NCBI RefSeq assembly: GCF_004217415.1
Contig: NZ_SHLI01000001.1
Span: 1,693,239 to 1,757,238, forward strand
Source of the DNA: Spiribacter vilamensis
Lineage (GTDB): Bacteria; Pseudomonadota; Gammaproteobacteria; Nitrococcales; Nitrococcaceae
Length of the DNA stretch: 64,000 nt
Direction of reading: 5' to 3'
In this document: positions 10,311 to 19,014 of the stretch, piece by piece
Position numbering within the stretch: the first letter of the stretch is position 1
Layout of the letters: each line of letters starts with the position of its first letter
Position numbers and translations under genes: made by a program
The notes under the pieces: model-generated
What the model was told of the DNA's origin: nothing
What the model saw: only the letters and a program-made list of their open reading frames with translations
The model's database searches: none

Positions 10311-11654
10311 ATGATCGACAAGGTACTCATCGCCAATCGCGGCGAAATCGCCCTGCGCATCCTGCGCGCCTGCCGGGCGCTCGGCATCGGCACGGTGGCG
10401 GTGCATTCCACCGCCGACCGCGATCTCAAGCACGTCCGCCTCGCCGACGAGTCGGTCTGCATCGGCGGCCCCAGCTCCGCCGAGAGCTATCTGAATATCC
10501 CCGCGATCATCAGTGCGGCGGAGCTGACCGACACGGTCGCCATCCACCCCGGCTACGGCTTTCTCTCGGAGAACGCCGATTTCGCCGAGCGCGTCGAGCA
10601 GTCCGGGTTCCGGTTCATCGGCCCGCGGGCCGAGACGATCCGCCTGATGGGCGACAAGGTCTCGGCGATCGAGTCGATGAAGGCCGCCGGTGTCCCCTGC
10701 GTCCCCGGCTCCGACGGCGAACTGGGCGACGACGACGCCGAAAACATGCGCCTCGCCCGGTCGATCGGCTTTCCGGTCATGATCAAGGCGGCGGCCGGCG
10801 GAGGTGGCCGGGGCATGCGGGTGGTCCACAGCGAGGGCGCGCTGCTGCACTCCATCTCCATGACCCGCACCGAGGCGGCCAACGCCTTCGGTAGCAGCAG
10901 CGTCTACATGGAGAAGTACCTGGATAATCCCCGCCACGTCGAGGTCCAGGTCATGGCCGACGAGTTCGGCAACGCCGTCCATCTCGGCGAGCGCGACTGT
11001 TCCATGCAGCGCCGGCATCAGAAGGTGATTGAGGAGAGCCCCGCCCCCGGGATCACCGCCGAGGAGCGCGCCTTCATCGGTGAGCGCTGTGCCGAGGCCT
11101 GCCGGCGGCTGGAATACCGCGGCGCCGGCACTTTCGAGTTCCTCTACCAGGATGGCGAGTTTTTCTTCATCGAGATGAATACCCGCATCCAGGTCGAGCA
11201 CCCCGTCACCGAGATGGTGACCGGCCGCGATCTGGTGGCCGAGCAGATCCTGATCGCCGGCGGTGACGCCCTCTCGTTCGAGCAATCGGATATCGAGTTT
11301 CGCGGTCATGCCATCGAGTGCCGGATCAACGCCGAGGACCCGGTCCGGTTCGTGCCCTCACCCGGCCAGATCACGCTCTACCACCCGCCGGGCGGTCCGG
11401 GCGTGCGAGTCGATTCGCATGTCTACAGCGGCTATCGGGTCCCGCCCCACTATGACTCGATGATCGGCAAAGTGATTACCTGGGGTGCCGACCGCAAGAG
11501 CGCCATCGCCCGCATGCGGACGGCGCTGAGCGAGCTGGTGATCGAGGGCATTACCGACAACACCGCACTGCACGAGGATCTGCTCATGGATCGCGGCTTC
11601 GAGGAAGGTGGCACGAATATCCACTACCTCGAAAAGAAGCTGGGTATCTCCTGA
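10311..11654 (+). CDS. accC: acetyl-CoA carboxylase, biotin carboxylase subunit
   Basis: A 447-aa ATP-grasp enzyme that carboxylates the biotin on AccB. Visible features are the N-terminal biotin-carboxylase fold ([16 protein letters not shown]), the ATP-binding glycine loop [12 protein letters not shown] near residue 163, and the catalytic region [14 protein letters not shown] near residue 288. Length is normal. In many gammaproteobacteria prmA follows accC; here a convergent permease gene begins only four bases beyond the stop codon, with no room for a hairpin terminator. Confidence 0.97.
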   Translation: MIDKVLIANRGEIALRILRACRALGIGTVAVHSTADRDLKHVRLADESVCIGGPSSAESYLNIPAIISAAELTDTVAIHPGYGFLSENADFAERVEQSGFRFIGPRAETIRLMGDKVSAIESMKAAGVPCVPGSDGELGDDDAENMRLARSIGFPVMIKAAAGGGGRGMRVVHSEGALLHSISMTRTEAANAFGSSSVYMEKYLDNPRHVEVQVMADEFGNAVHLGERDCSMQRRHQKVIEESPAPGITAEERAFIGERCAEACRRLEYRGAGTFEFLYQDGEFFFIEMNTRIQVEHPVTEMVTGRDLVAEQILIAGGDALSFEQSDIEFRGHAIECRINAEDPVRFVPSPGQITLYHPPGGPGVRVDSHVYSGYRVPPHYDSMIGKVITWGADRKSAIARMRTALSELVIEGITDNTALHEDLLMDRGFEEGGTNIHYLEKKLGIS

Positions 11655-11658
11655 GCGA

Positions 11659-12453
11659 TTACCCCGAGAGGAGCAGCCGGAAGCCGACGATCACCAGGAA
11701 AGCGGCGAAGGCCCGGCGCAGCCAGACGGCGGGCACGCGGCTCGCAACCCGCGCGCCCAGCGGCGCGAGGAAAACGCTGGCCACGGTAATCCCGCCGACC
11801 GCCGGCCAGTAAATGTAGCCCGTACTCAGCGCGGGCAGCTGATCCTCACCCGTCCCCGCGACGATAAAGCCGATACTGCCCGCAAGCGCGATGCTCACGC
11901 CGGCCGCCGCCGAGGTCCCGACGGCCTGGCGCATGGTCACGCCCGACCAGATCAGGAAGGGCACGAGGAGCGTGCCGCCGCCGATCCCCACCAGGCTCGA
12001 GAGCGCGCCGATCACGAACCCGACGCCACTCACCACACCGGGCGGGGGGATGACCCGACCCGGGGGTGGCTCGAGAGCGAAGATCATCCGCACGGCGAGC
12101 GCCAGTACGAACAGCGCAAAGATGATCCGCAGGATATCCCCGGACAGGGCCGCCGCCAGCTGCGCCCCGACCAGGGCCCCGGTCACCAGCCCCGCCACCA
12201 GCCACGGCAGCGCCGAGACCACGAGGTTGCCGAGCCGCCAGTGCGCGCGCGCCGACGAGAGCCCGGTGACGACGATCGTGGCGAGGGAGCTGCCCACCGC
12301 CATATGCATGGCCACATCCATACCCAGGCCCTGGGCCTGGAAGATCGGCAGCAGCATCGGCACGACGATCACCCCGCCGCCGATACCGAACAGCCCGGAG
12401 ACAAACCCCACCACCGCACCGGCGGCTACGTAGATGAGCAACGAAAGCAACAT
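11659..12453 (-). CDS. TauE/SafE-family permease
   Basis: A 264-aa membrane protein with about eight hydrophobic segments arranged as two related halves, each opening with a Gly-rich motif (GLFGIGGGVIVVPMLL near residue 19; LVGIGGGTLLVPFLI near residue 157). This repeat is the signature of the TauE/SafE (DUF81) family of putative anion or organosulfonate exporters. The substrate cannot be read from the sequence. The gene is convergent with accC and divergent from the NDUFA9-like gene, and appears to be a single transcription unit. Confidence 0.88.
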   Translation of the reverse strand: MLLSLLIYVAAGAVVGFVSGLFGIGGGVIVVPMLLPIFQAQGLGMDVAMHMAVGSSLATIVVTGLSSARAHWRLGNLVVSALPWLVAGLVTGALVGAQLAAALSGDILRIIFALFVLALAVRMIFALEPPPGRVIPPPGVVSGVGFVIGALSSLVGIGGGTLLVPFLIWSGVTMRQAVGTSAAAGVSIALAGSIGFIVAGTGEDQLPALSTGYIYWPAVGGITVASVFLAPLGARVASRVPAVWLRRAFAAFLVIVGFRLLLSG

Positions 12454-12542
12454 GACCTCGTCAACACGACTGAAAACCGAGGGTAAGGCATTTGCTCTAC
12501 AATGGGGATATCAACAAGCCAAACAGGGAGAGCGCGGTCATC

Positions 12543-13508
12543 ATGCGCATCCAGACTGTCTGCATACTGGGCGGCACCGGGTTCATCGGTCGCCAGATCG
12601 CCAACCGCCTCGCCAATACGCCGATCCACATCAAGGTGTTGACGCGCCGCCGCGAGCGCAATCGCCATCTGCTGCCGATCCCCAACCTCGAGCTGGTGGA
12701 GGCGAACATCCACGACCCTGAACAGCTCGCGCATCACCTCGAGGGGGTGGATGCCGTCATCAACCTGGTGGCGATCCTCAACGAGTCGAGCAAACCGGGA
12801 CGCGGCTTCGAAACGGTCCACGTCGATCTGGTGGCAAAGCTGCTCGAGGCCTGCCGGACCGCGGGCGTCCGCCGGCTCCTGCACATGAGCGCGCTGGGCG
12901 CGGCAGTCGACGGACCCAGTCGCTACCAGCAGACCAAGGGCGAAGGCGAGCGCCTGGCCCTCGACGCCCACGGGGATGACCTGACAGTCACGGTCTTCAA
13001 GCCCTCGGTGGTGTTCGGCGCCGCCGACGGCTTTCTCAACACCTTTGCCGGGATGCTGAAGCTCACGCCGGTGATGCCGCTGCCCACGCCCGACGCGAAG
13101 TTCCAGCCCGTGTACGTGGACGACGTGGCCGCGGCATTCGAGCATTCGCTCACCGATCGACGCACCTTCGGCCAGACCTATGAACTGGGCGGCCCGAACG
13201 TCTACACCCTCGAGGCACTGGTCCGCTACGTGGCGAAACTGCTGGGACTCAAGCGGGCGGTCATCGGGCTGCCGGACGGTCTCTCGCGGCTGCAGGGACG
13301 GATCCTGCAGCGCTTCCCCGGCAAGCCCTATACCTATGACAACTACCTCTCGAGCCAGGTCGACAACGTCTGCAGCCACAACGGCCTGCCCGATCTGGGC
13401 GTGCATCCGACCGCCCTCGAAGCGGTGGCACCGGGCTACCTCGGCGGGCGCAAGGCGCGCGATCGCTACGACGAGTGGCGGCGCGACGCGGGGCGTCATT
13501 CCGAGTGA
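12543..13508 (+). CDS. NAD(P)-binding protein of the complex I NDUFA9-like SDR family
   Basis: A 321-aa atypical short-chain dehydrogenase with an N-terminal Rossmann motif (ILGGTGFIGRQIANRL). The rest fits bacterial relatives of complex I subunit NDUFA9 (FKPSVVFGAADGFLN, YELGGPNVYTLEALV). The canonical YxxxK pair is not obvious (YQQTKGEGER occupies the position), which suggests a binding or structural role more than catalysis. The ATG at 12543 was chosen because it starts at the first beta strand; an upstream TTG at 12492 lies in what looks like a promoter (TACAAT at 12498-12503). The stop overlaps the GTG of cca. The native function is unknown. Confidence 0.82.
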   Translation: MRIQTVCILGGTGFIGRQIANRLANTPIHIKVLTRRRERNRHLLPIPNLELVEANIHDPEQLAHHLEGVDAVINLVAILNESSKPGRGFETVHVDLVAKLLEACRTAGVRRLLHMSALGAAVDGPSRYQQTKGEGERLALDAHGDDLTVTVFKPSVVFGAADGFLNTFAGMLKLTPVMPLPTPDAKFQPVYVDDVAAAFEHSLTDRRTFGQTYELGGPNVYTLEALVRYVAKLLGLKRAVIGLPDGLSRLQGRILQRFPGKPYTYDNYLSSQVDNVCSHNGLPDLGVHPTALEAVAPGYLGGRKARDRYDEWRRDAGRHSE

Positions 13509-14743
13509 CCACGGCGGGCCTCGAGATCTACGAGGTAGGCGGCGCGATTCGCGACCGCCTGCTGGGCCGCGAGGTCCACGAGCGCGACTGGGTCGTGGTC
13601 GGCGCGACCCCCGAGGCGATGACCGAGCGCGGCTTCCGGCCGGTCGGGCGCGAGTTCCCGGTATTCCTGCACCCCGAGACCCACGAGGAATACGCCCTGG
13701 CACGCACCGAACGGAAGACCGGGCCGGGGTATCACGGGTTTACCTTCCATGCCAGTCCCGACGTGGGCCTCGAGGCCGATCTGGCCCGCCGTGACCTTAC
13801 CGTCAACGCCATGGCGCAGGCGCCGGACGGGACCCTGATCGACCCGTTCCGGGGCCGTGACGATCTCGAGGCACGCCAGCTTCGGCATGTCTCGACGGCG
13901 TTCCGCGAGGACCCGGTCCGCATTCTGCGACTGGCCCGGTTTGCCGCGCGCTTTGCCCCCCTCGGCTTCGAGGTGGCGGCGGAGACCATGGAGCTGTGCC
14001 GGGAGATGGTCGCGAGTGGCGAGGTGGATGCCCTGGTGCCCGAGCGGGTCTGGCAGGAAACGGCCCGGGCACTGATGGCGCCGGCACCGGAGGTCTTCAT
14101 CCGGATCCTGCGTGACTGCGGGGCACTGGCCCGGTTGATGCCGGAAGTGGATTGCCTGTTCGGCATACCCCAGCCGCCCCGTCATCACCCCGAGATCGAC
14201 ACCGGCGAGCATATCCTGCTGGTGCTGCAGCAGTCCGCGCGGCTCGAGGCCGATCTGCCGACCCGGTTCTCGGCACTGGTCCACGACCTCGGCAAGGGCA
14301 TTACGCCGGCCGACCACCTTCCCGGCCATCGTGGCCACGAGGCCCGCGGCGTCCCGCTTGTGGAGACATTCTGCGAGCGACTGCGCGTTCCGTCCGGATG
14401 CCGGGACCTCGCGCGGGGGGTCACCCGCTACCACCTGGACTGCCACCGTGTTCGTGAACTCGACCCGGCGGAGGTGCTGGCGATGCTCGAGGGGCTGGAT
14501 CTGTTTCGGCGACCGACCCGCGTGGATGCCTTCCTGCTCGCCTGCGAGGCCGACTATCGCGGTCGGCTGGGGCTGGAGGAGCGCCCCTATCCACAGGCCG
14601 AACAGGTGCGCGAGGCGCTGGTGCGATGCCGCCGCATCGACGCCTCGCGCTTTGTGGAGCAAGGCCTCAAGGGGGCGGCCATCGGTGACGCCATCCGCGA
14701 GGCGCGCGTCGCGGCAATCGCCGAACTCCAGGCCGGCGATTAA
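13505..14743 (+). CDS. cca: multifunctional CCA tRNA nucleotidyltransferase
   Basis: A class II CCA-adding enzyme of 412 aa that builds or repairs the 3' CCA end of tRNA. Seen: YEVGGAIRDRLLG at the N-terminus, the catalytic DWVVVGATPE region, RRDLTVNAMAQ, EDPVRILRLARFAARF, and a C-terminal HD phosphohydrolase domain (HILLVLQQ … LVHDLGKG) as in the E. coli-type enzyme. The GTG at 13505 overlaps the previous stop in GTGA and begins at the conserved N-terminus; a more upstream GTG would add ten unlikely residues. The stop shares a TTAA with the stop of uppP on the other strand. Confidence 0.95.
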   Translation: MTTAGLEIYEVGGAIRDRLLGREVHERDWVVVGATPEAMTERGFRPVGREFPVFLHPETHEEYALARTERKTGPGYHGFTFHASPDVGLEADLARRDLTVNAMAQAPDGTLIDPFRGRDDLEARQLRHVSTAFREDPVRILRLARFAARFAPLGFEVAAETMELCREMVASGEVDALVPERVWQETARALMAPAPEVFIRILRDCGALARLMPEVDCLFGIPQPPRHHPEIDTGEHILLVLQQSARLEADLPTRFSALVHDLGKGITPADHLPGHRGHEARGVPLVETFCERLRVPSGCRDLARGVTRYHLDCHRVRELDPAEVLAMLEGLDLFRRPTRVDAFLLACEADYRGRLGLEERPYPQAEQVREALVRCRRIDASRFVEQGLKGAAIGDAIREARVAAIAELQAGD

Positions 14744-15537
14744 CCCGAGAACATCACCAGCAGCACCACGCCCAGCACCAGCCGATAGATCACGAACGGT
14801 GTCATCCCTACCCGCGAAACCAGCGCCAGGAAGGCCTTGATGCACAGGTAGGCGGCCACCGCGGAGACCAGCGCACCGAAGCCGAACACGCCCCAGTCGA
14901 CGGCGGTATCGGCGCCGGCCAGCTGCAGCGCCTTCCAGGCACCCGCCAGGCCGATGGCCGGTATCGAGAGCAGAAACGAGAACCGCGCAGCGGCCGTTGT
15001 GTCCAGACCCAGCCACAGCCCGGCGGTCATGGTGATACCCGAGCGCGAGGTCCCGGGAATGATGGCCAGGACCTGGGCGGCGCCAATGAAAAGCGCCGCT
15101 CCCGGCCCGATACTGCGCTCGTCACGATCACCGGCTCGGTGCACCACGGCCCAGAGCAGCAACCCGAAACCGATGGTGGCCGCGGCAATAATCCGTGGAT
15201 CGCGCAGCAGGCCCTCGGCGGCGTCGGCCAGTACCAGCGCCCCGACGACCAGCGGCAGCGTCCCGATCACCAGGGCCCAGCCCAGCTGACTCTCGCCCAC
15301 GGCCCGGCACTGCCAGGCCGAGCGGGCCGTATCACCGACCAGGGGAAGAATCTGTCGGCGGAAGTACAGCATGACCGCCAGCAGGGTCCCGACGTGAACG
15401 GCCACATCAAACGCCAGCCCCTGATCGGGCCAGCCAAGCAGACGCGGCACCAGGATCAGGTGCGCGGAGCTCGAGATCGGCAGGAATTCGGTCAACCCCT
15501 GGATAATCCCCAGCCAGAACACCTGGAGCAGGTCCAC
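14740..15537 (-). CDS. uppP: undecaprenyl-diphosphatase
   Basis: A 265-aa multi-helix membrane phosphatase (BacA family) that recycles undecaprenyl pyrophosphate to the monophosphate carrier for peptidoglycan and O-antigen synthesis. The two conserved motifs are present: GLTEFLPISSSAHLIL at the N-terminus and PGTSRSGITMTAGL near residue 160. The GTG start follows the cyclase gene's TGA directly with no gap, so the two genes form one unit. Confidence 0.96.
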   Translation of the reverse strand: MDLLQVFWLGIIQGLTEFLPISSSAHLILVPRLLGWPDQGLAFDVAVHVGTLLAVMLYFRRQILPLVGDTARSAWQCRAVGESQLGWALVIGTLPLVVGALVLADAAEGLLRDPRIIAAATIGFGLLLWAVVHRAGDRDERSIGPGAALFIGAAQVLAIIPGTSRSGITMTAGLWLGLDTTAAARFSFLLSIPAIGLAGAWKALQLAGADTAVDWGVFGFGALVSAVAAYLCIKAFLALVSRVGMTPFVIYRLVLGVVLLVMFSG

Positions 15538-16227
15538 TCAGCCGCACCTCGAGCGATAGATCGGCGCGATCGCATCGATATCGGTGCGTCGGCGGTCGGC
15601 CTGCACGGGCGCAAACCGCGCGGCCGTTTCCGCGCTGAGGCCGCGTCGTATCCGCTCGCTGATGACCACGTCCCGCCCCCGTGCAAAGCCGGTCAGTCGC
15701 GCGGCTCGATTGACCGTATCGCCGATCGCCGTATGGGTCAGCCGGCTTTCGCAGCCGAGCGTACCCATTGCCACATCACCGCGGTGCAATCCGGCCCCGA
15801 TGGGCGCCAGGGCGGCCTCGCCGTAGCGCACGGCCGGCAGTGCCCGGCTGACCACCTCCAGCGCACAACGACAGGCGCTGTCCGTCATGTCAGGACCTTC
15901 GAAGACCGCCATCAGTCCGTCCCCGGTAAAGTTGTCGACGTATCCGTCATAGTGCTCGATGATCCGGATCTGGCGGCCGATGCAGGCATCGACCGTACGA
16001 AACAGCCTGTCCGATCCGATGGTGCGCGACAGATCGGTAAAACCACGGATATCGGTGAAGAGGATACAGACATCGACGTTGCGGGGTGAGCGTAACAGCG
16101 ACCGAGCGTGGGGACCGGCGTCGAGCAGCTCGCGAACCGGACGCGACAGATAGGGCGAGAACCAGTCGTGGCTGGCGGCATAAAGCGTGTTCGCGGGCCG
16201 GTAGCGATAGCGGCCGGGGGACTCCAT
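15538..16227 (-). CDS. class III adenylate/guanylate cyclase-domain protein
   Basis: A 229-aa soluble protein. After about 50 unassigned residues comes a class III nucleotidyl cyclase domain (residues 52-190). Both metal aspartates are present (Asp59 in FTDIRGFT and Asp103 in FTGDGLMAVF), as are Asn173 and Arg177 of the transition-state motif (GDTVNRAARL). The position that normally holds the substrate-selecting lysine ('KF.GD') is Asn99, so nucleotide preference or activity may differ. No receiver, PAS, HAMP or membrane segment is present. GAGAGAGGA precedes the ATG. The gene abuts uppP downstream. The product (cAMP, cGMP or none) is not predictable. Confidence 0.85.
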   Translation of the reverse strand: MESPGRYRYRPANTLYAASHDWFSPYLSRPVRELLDAGPHARSLLRSPRNVDVCILFTDIRGFTDLSRTIGSDRLFRTVDACIGRQIRIIEHYDGYVDNFTGDGLMAVFEGPDMTDSACRCALEVVSRALPAVRYGEAALAPIGAGLHRGDVAMGTLGCESRLTHTAIGDTVNRAARLTGFARGRDVVISERIRRGLSAETAARFAPVQADRRRTDIDAIAPIYRSRCG

Positions 16228-16267
16228 TCCTCTCTCCCGTTACTCACATTCCGTGTGACCTTTTTTA

Positions 16268-16296
16268 GTACTAAATTAATCGACGTGAATTGACAA
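16268..16296 (-). promoter_or_regulatory. candidate promoter of the cyclase-uppP unit with AT palindrome
   Basis: On the minus strand TTGTCA, 17 bp and TAGTAC lie within an AT-rich island. The -10 region overlaps a perfect 12-bp palindrome, TTTAGTACTAAA, at 16264-16275. The -35 falls inside the last codons of the methyltransferase gene. The palindrome could be an operator or chance. Confidence 0.35.
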
Positions 16297-17484
16297 GCGC
16301 GCACGATGGTCGGCAAATGCAAAGCCCGGCAGGGTGGTCTCCGTACCGCGCCCGAGCCCCAGGACCTTGAACCGCTCGCCCATCTCGTCGGGAAAGATCA
16401 GTGGCTTGGCGCTCTGGGCAAGCTCGGCGGCGCGATTGGGGTCATCGCCGGCCTGCGTCTGCAGGACCTCGGGCAGCCCCGCCCCGGCCAGGAAATTGCC
16501 CTGGGTCGCAAAGCCGAGCAGATCCAGCCCCGCGTCCATCCCGGCCCGGGCGGCCGCGGTAAAGTCCACCGAGGCGGTAATATCCTGCAGCCCGGGCCAG
16601 AAGAACGGATCGTCATGGGCGCGATGGCGGTAGTGGCACAGCAAGGTGCCGGTGGCCCGCTGGGGGTGATAGTACTCCGCACGGGGGTAACCGTAGTCGA
16701 TGAGCAGCGCAATGCCGGCCTCGATCAGCTCGCCCAGCTCGGCAATCCAGGGCGCCAGCGACGGGCACCACTCCGAGCAATACCCCGCGGGCAGACGATC
16801 ACCGATCGCCGCCTCGATGGCCGTCACCGCACCGCTCAGTTCATCGTCCGCGACCTGCGGCTTCCAGCTCAGCGCGCCGGATTCGTCGTGGCCCACGGCA
16901 AGGGCCTCCACGCCGGTTTCGGTGCGCCGGAAACGCCGGACCGGCAGGGCGTCCATCACCTCGTTGGCGAGGACGACGCCACGAATCGGCGTCGCCGGCA
17001 GACGGTCGAGCCATGCCACACGGGCGCGCAGATCCGGATCAAGGGCATCGAACGTTCGTGCCTGCTCGGCACGCAGATCGGCACTGACCTCGACGATGAG
17101 ATAGCGCGCCGGCAGGGCATCCGCCGCCGCCAGCGCCTCGAGGATATCGGCCGCCATCCGCCCCGTGCCGGCACCAAACTCCAGCACCGTATCACCGCCC
17201 ACGGCATCGAGGCCGCGCTGCACCTCGCGCGCCAGCGTCCACGAGAAAAGCGGTGACATCAGTGGCGCCGTGGTGAAATCACCACCCGCCCCGAACCGGG
17301 TCTGCCCCGCGCTGTAATACCCCAGGCCCGGCGAGTACAGGGCCATCGCCATGTACTCGGCGAAATCCATACGCCCACCCGCCATGGCGATGGCCGCATC
17401 GATCCGCTCCCGCAGCTCGGCGCTGTAGCGGGCGGCAGTGGCGTCCGGCTCGGGCGGCGCCTCGGGCCCGTCTCGCCGGGCCAT
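16276..17484 (-). CDS. MidA/NDUFAF7-type class I SAM-dependent methyltransferase
   Basis: A 402-aa protein of the DUF185/MidA family. Visible landmarks are YYSAGQTRFGAGGDFTTAPLMSPLF near residue 55 (family hallmark), the SAM-binding LEFGAGTGRMAADIL near residue 102, and VVLANEVMDALPVRRF. The mitochondrial homologue NDUFAF7 dimethylates an arginine on complex I subunit NDUFS2 during assembly; bacterial members probably methylate proteins, but the target here is unknown. folK lies two bases upstream on the same strand, so it is likely the third gene of folB-folK-midA. Confidence 0.9.
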   Translation of the reverse strand: MARRDGPEAPPEPDATAARYSAELRERIDAAIAMAGGRMDFAEYMAMALYSPGLGYYSAGQTRFGAGGDFTTAPLMSPLFSWTLAREVQRGLDAVGGDTVLEFGAGTGRMAADILEALAAADALPARYLIVEVSADLRAEQARTFDALDPDLRARVAWLDRLPATPIRGVVLANEVMDALPVRRFRRTETGVEALAVGHDESGALSWKPQVADDELSGAVTAIEAAIGDRLPAGYCSEWCPSLAPWIAELGELIEAGIALLIDYGYPRAEYYHPQRATGTLLCHYRHRAHDDPFFWPGLQDITASVDFTAAARAGMDAGLDLLGFATQGNFLAGAGLPEVLQTQAGDDPNRAAELAQSAKPLIFPDEMGERFKVLGLGRGTETTLPGFAFADHRARLSIHVD

Positions 17485-17486
17485 GG

Positions 17487-17987
17487 TCAGCCCCCGCTTT
17501 CGACGGAGAGATCAATCCCGGTGGGAACGACCCCGTAATCATCCTCGAACGACGCCCAGATGTCGGCATAGCGTCGCCCGTCCAGGGGGTGGCGCTCATC
17601 GGGCGCGATATCCACCAGCGGTTTGAGGACGAAGGCGTATTTGAGGATCTCCTCCCGCGGCAGGATGGGCACGTCGTCGCGGATCATGTACCCCAGTGTG
17701 AGCAGGTCGATATCAAGCGTCCGGGCGTTGTAGCGACGATCGGTCCGCTGCCGGCCCTGCTCGGTTTCGATTTCCCGACAGGCCGCCGCCAGCTGGTCGG
17801 CTGCGATATCGGTGTCGAGCCCGACCACCAGGTTGTAGAAGTCATCACCGTCGAATCCAACGGCGGTCGTCTGATAGACCGGAGAGACAGTCAGCTCGCC
17901 GAACCGCTCGTGGAGTGCGGTAATGGCGGCGCGCACATGGCGCTCGGGTTCGATGTTGCTGCCGATGCTGAGATAGGCGCGATTCAT
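17487..17987 (-). CDS. folK: 2-amino-4-hydroxy-6-hydroxymethyldihydropteridine pyrophosphokinase
   Basis: A 166-aa HPPK that transfers pyrophosphate from ATP to the pterin precursor in folate synthesis. Typical segments: AYLSIGSNIEPERH at the N-terminus, VSPVYQTTAVGFDGDDFYNLVV, and RTLDIDLLTLG near residue 88, which holds the two metal-binding aspartates. The start overlaps the end of folB by four bases, giving a folate pair in one transcript. Confidence 0.96.
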   Translation of the reverse strand: MNRAYLSIGSNIEPERHVRAAITALHERFGELTVSPVYQTTAVGFDGDDFYNLVVGLDTDIAADQLAAACREIETEQGRQRTDRRYNARTLDIDLLTLGYMIRDDVPILPREEILKYAFVLKPLVDIAPDERHPLDGRRYADIWASFEDDYGVVPTGIDLSVESGG

Positions 17988-18346
17988 GGGACCTCTGATT
18001 GGCTTCGGATAATTCTGACACCGACACTCCGGGCCGCCGGGACGGCACCCGGTTTGCGCAGGGTCAACTCGACAGACTCGATGCGGGTGTCCTCCAGGAC
18101 CGCCATTGCCAGACGTTCGGCCAGCGTCTCGATGAGCTGGCAGTCGGCGTCCGCCGCCCGCTGCGTCAGACGCTCGCTAAGCGCCGCGTAATCCACGGCC
18201 GCGTCGATCGCATCCCGCGCGGCGGCGTTCCGGGTGTCCACGGAGAGACTCAGATCCAGCTCGAGCCGCTGGGCGAAAGACCGCTCCCAGGGCCGGACCC
18301 CGATCACGGAACGCAAGGTCAGGGCTTGGAGAAACACGGTATCCAT
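17984..18346 (-). CDS. folB: dihydroneopterin aldolase
   Basis: A 120-aa tunnelling-fold enzyme that cleaves dihydroneopterin to the hydroxymethylpterin used by FolK. Features: IGVRPWERSFAQRLELDLSLSVD near the N-terminus (substrate-site Glu in 'WER') and QLIETLAERLAMAVL in the middle. It is the first gene of the folB-folK-midA unit and lies divergent from plsY. Confidence 0.94.
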   Translation of the reverse strand: MDTVFLQALTLRSVIGVRPWERSFAQRLELDLSLSVDTRNAAARDAIDAAVDYAALSERLTQRAADADCQLIETLAERLAMAVLEDTRIESVELTLRKPGAVPAARSVGVRIIRSQSEVP

Positions 18347-18426
18347 TGCTGCCGGAGCATTTCATGTCGCCGCGACCAGCACAAGGCCCGCTTGACCCCG
18401 CCTCGGCCAGCGGATGGAATACCGCC

Positions 18427-19014
18427 ATGACGGACATCGCACTCATTGTTATCGGCTATCTGGCCGGCTCTCTATCCACCGGCGTGCTGGTCGCCCGGCT
18501 GCTGGGGATGCCCGACCCGCGCCACGACGGCAGCGGCAACCCCGGCGCAACCAATGTCCTGCGGCTCGGCGGGCGCGGCGCCGGTGCCGCAACACTCGCA
18601 GGCGATGCGCTAAAGGGCGTTGTACCCGTGCTTGCCGGCCATGCCCTCGGCCTGTCGGCGACCACCATCGCCGCCATCGGTGGCGCGGCGTTCCTGGGCC
18701 ATCTGTTTCCGGTGTTCTTCGCGTTTCGCGGTGGCAAGGGCATCGCGACCGGGCTGGGCATCTTCCTCGCCTGGTCCTGGCTCCCCGGCGCTGCTGTCGT
18801 GCTGACCTGGCTGGTGGTCGCCGCACTGACCCGCCTGTCGTCACTGGCGGCGCTGGTCAGCTTTGCACTGGCTCCGGCCTGGTTCCTGCTGATCGATCAG
18901 TCGCCGGCGCTTGCCGGCGTCGCCGTAGGCATGGCCCTGCTCACCGGCTGGCGGCATCGCGGCAACATCCGCCGCATTGCCGGTGGCACGGAACCCCGCA
19001 TCGGTCGGCGCTAG
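18427..19014 (+). CDS. plsY: glycerol-3-phosphate acyltransferase PlsY
   Basis: A 195-aa polytopic membrane enzyme that transfers acyl groups from acyl-phosphate to glycerol 3-phosphate, the first step of phospholipid synthesis in the PlsX/PlsY route. The conserved loops are present: [13 protein letters not shown] near residue 38, [18 protein letters not shown] near residue 97 and the C-terminal RHRGNIRRI. The ATG at 18427 was chosen because it precedes the first membrane helix by a few residues; the open frame extends upstream without matching the family. It converges on tsaD, with the two stop codons sharing CTAG. Confidence 0.95.
   Translation: MTDIALIVIGYLAGSLSTGVLVARLLGMPDPRHDGSGNPGATNVLRLGGRGAGAATLAGDALKGVVPVLAGHALGLSATTIAAIGGAAFLGHLFPVFFAFRGGKGIATGLGIFLAWSWLPGAAVVLTWLVVAALTRLSSLAALVSFALAPAWFLLIDQSPALAGVAVGMALLTGWRHRGNIRRIAGGTEPRIGRR

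Noticed and set aside
10116-11309. A 397-codon open frame opposite accC
   Set aside because: No domain features; accC is complete and conserved on the plus strand.
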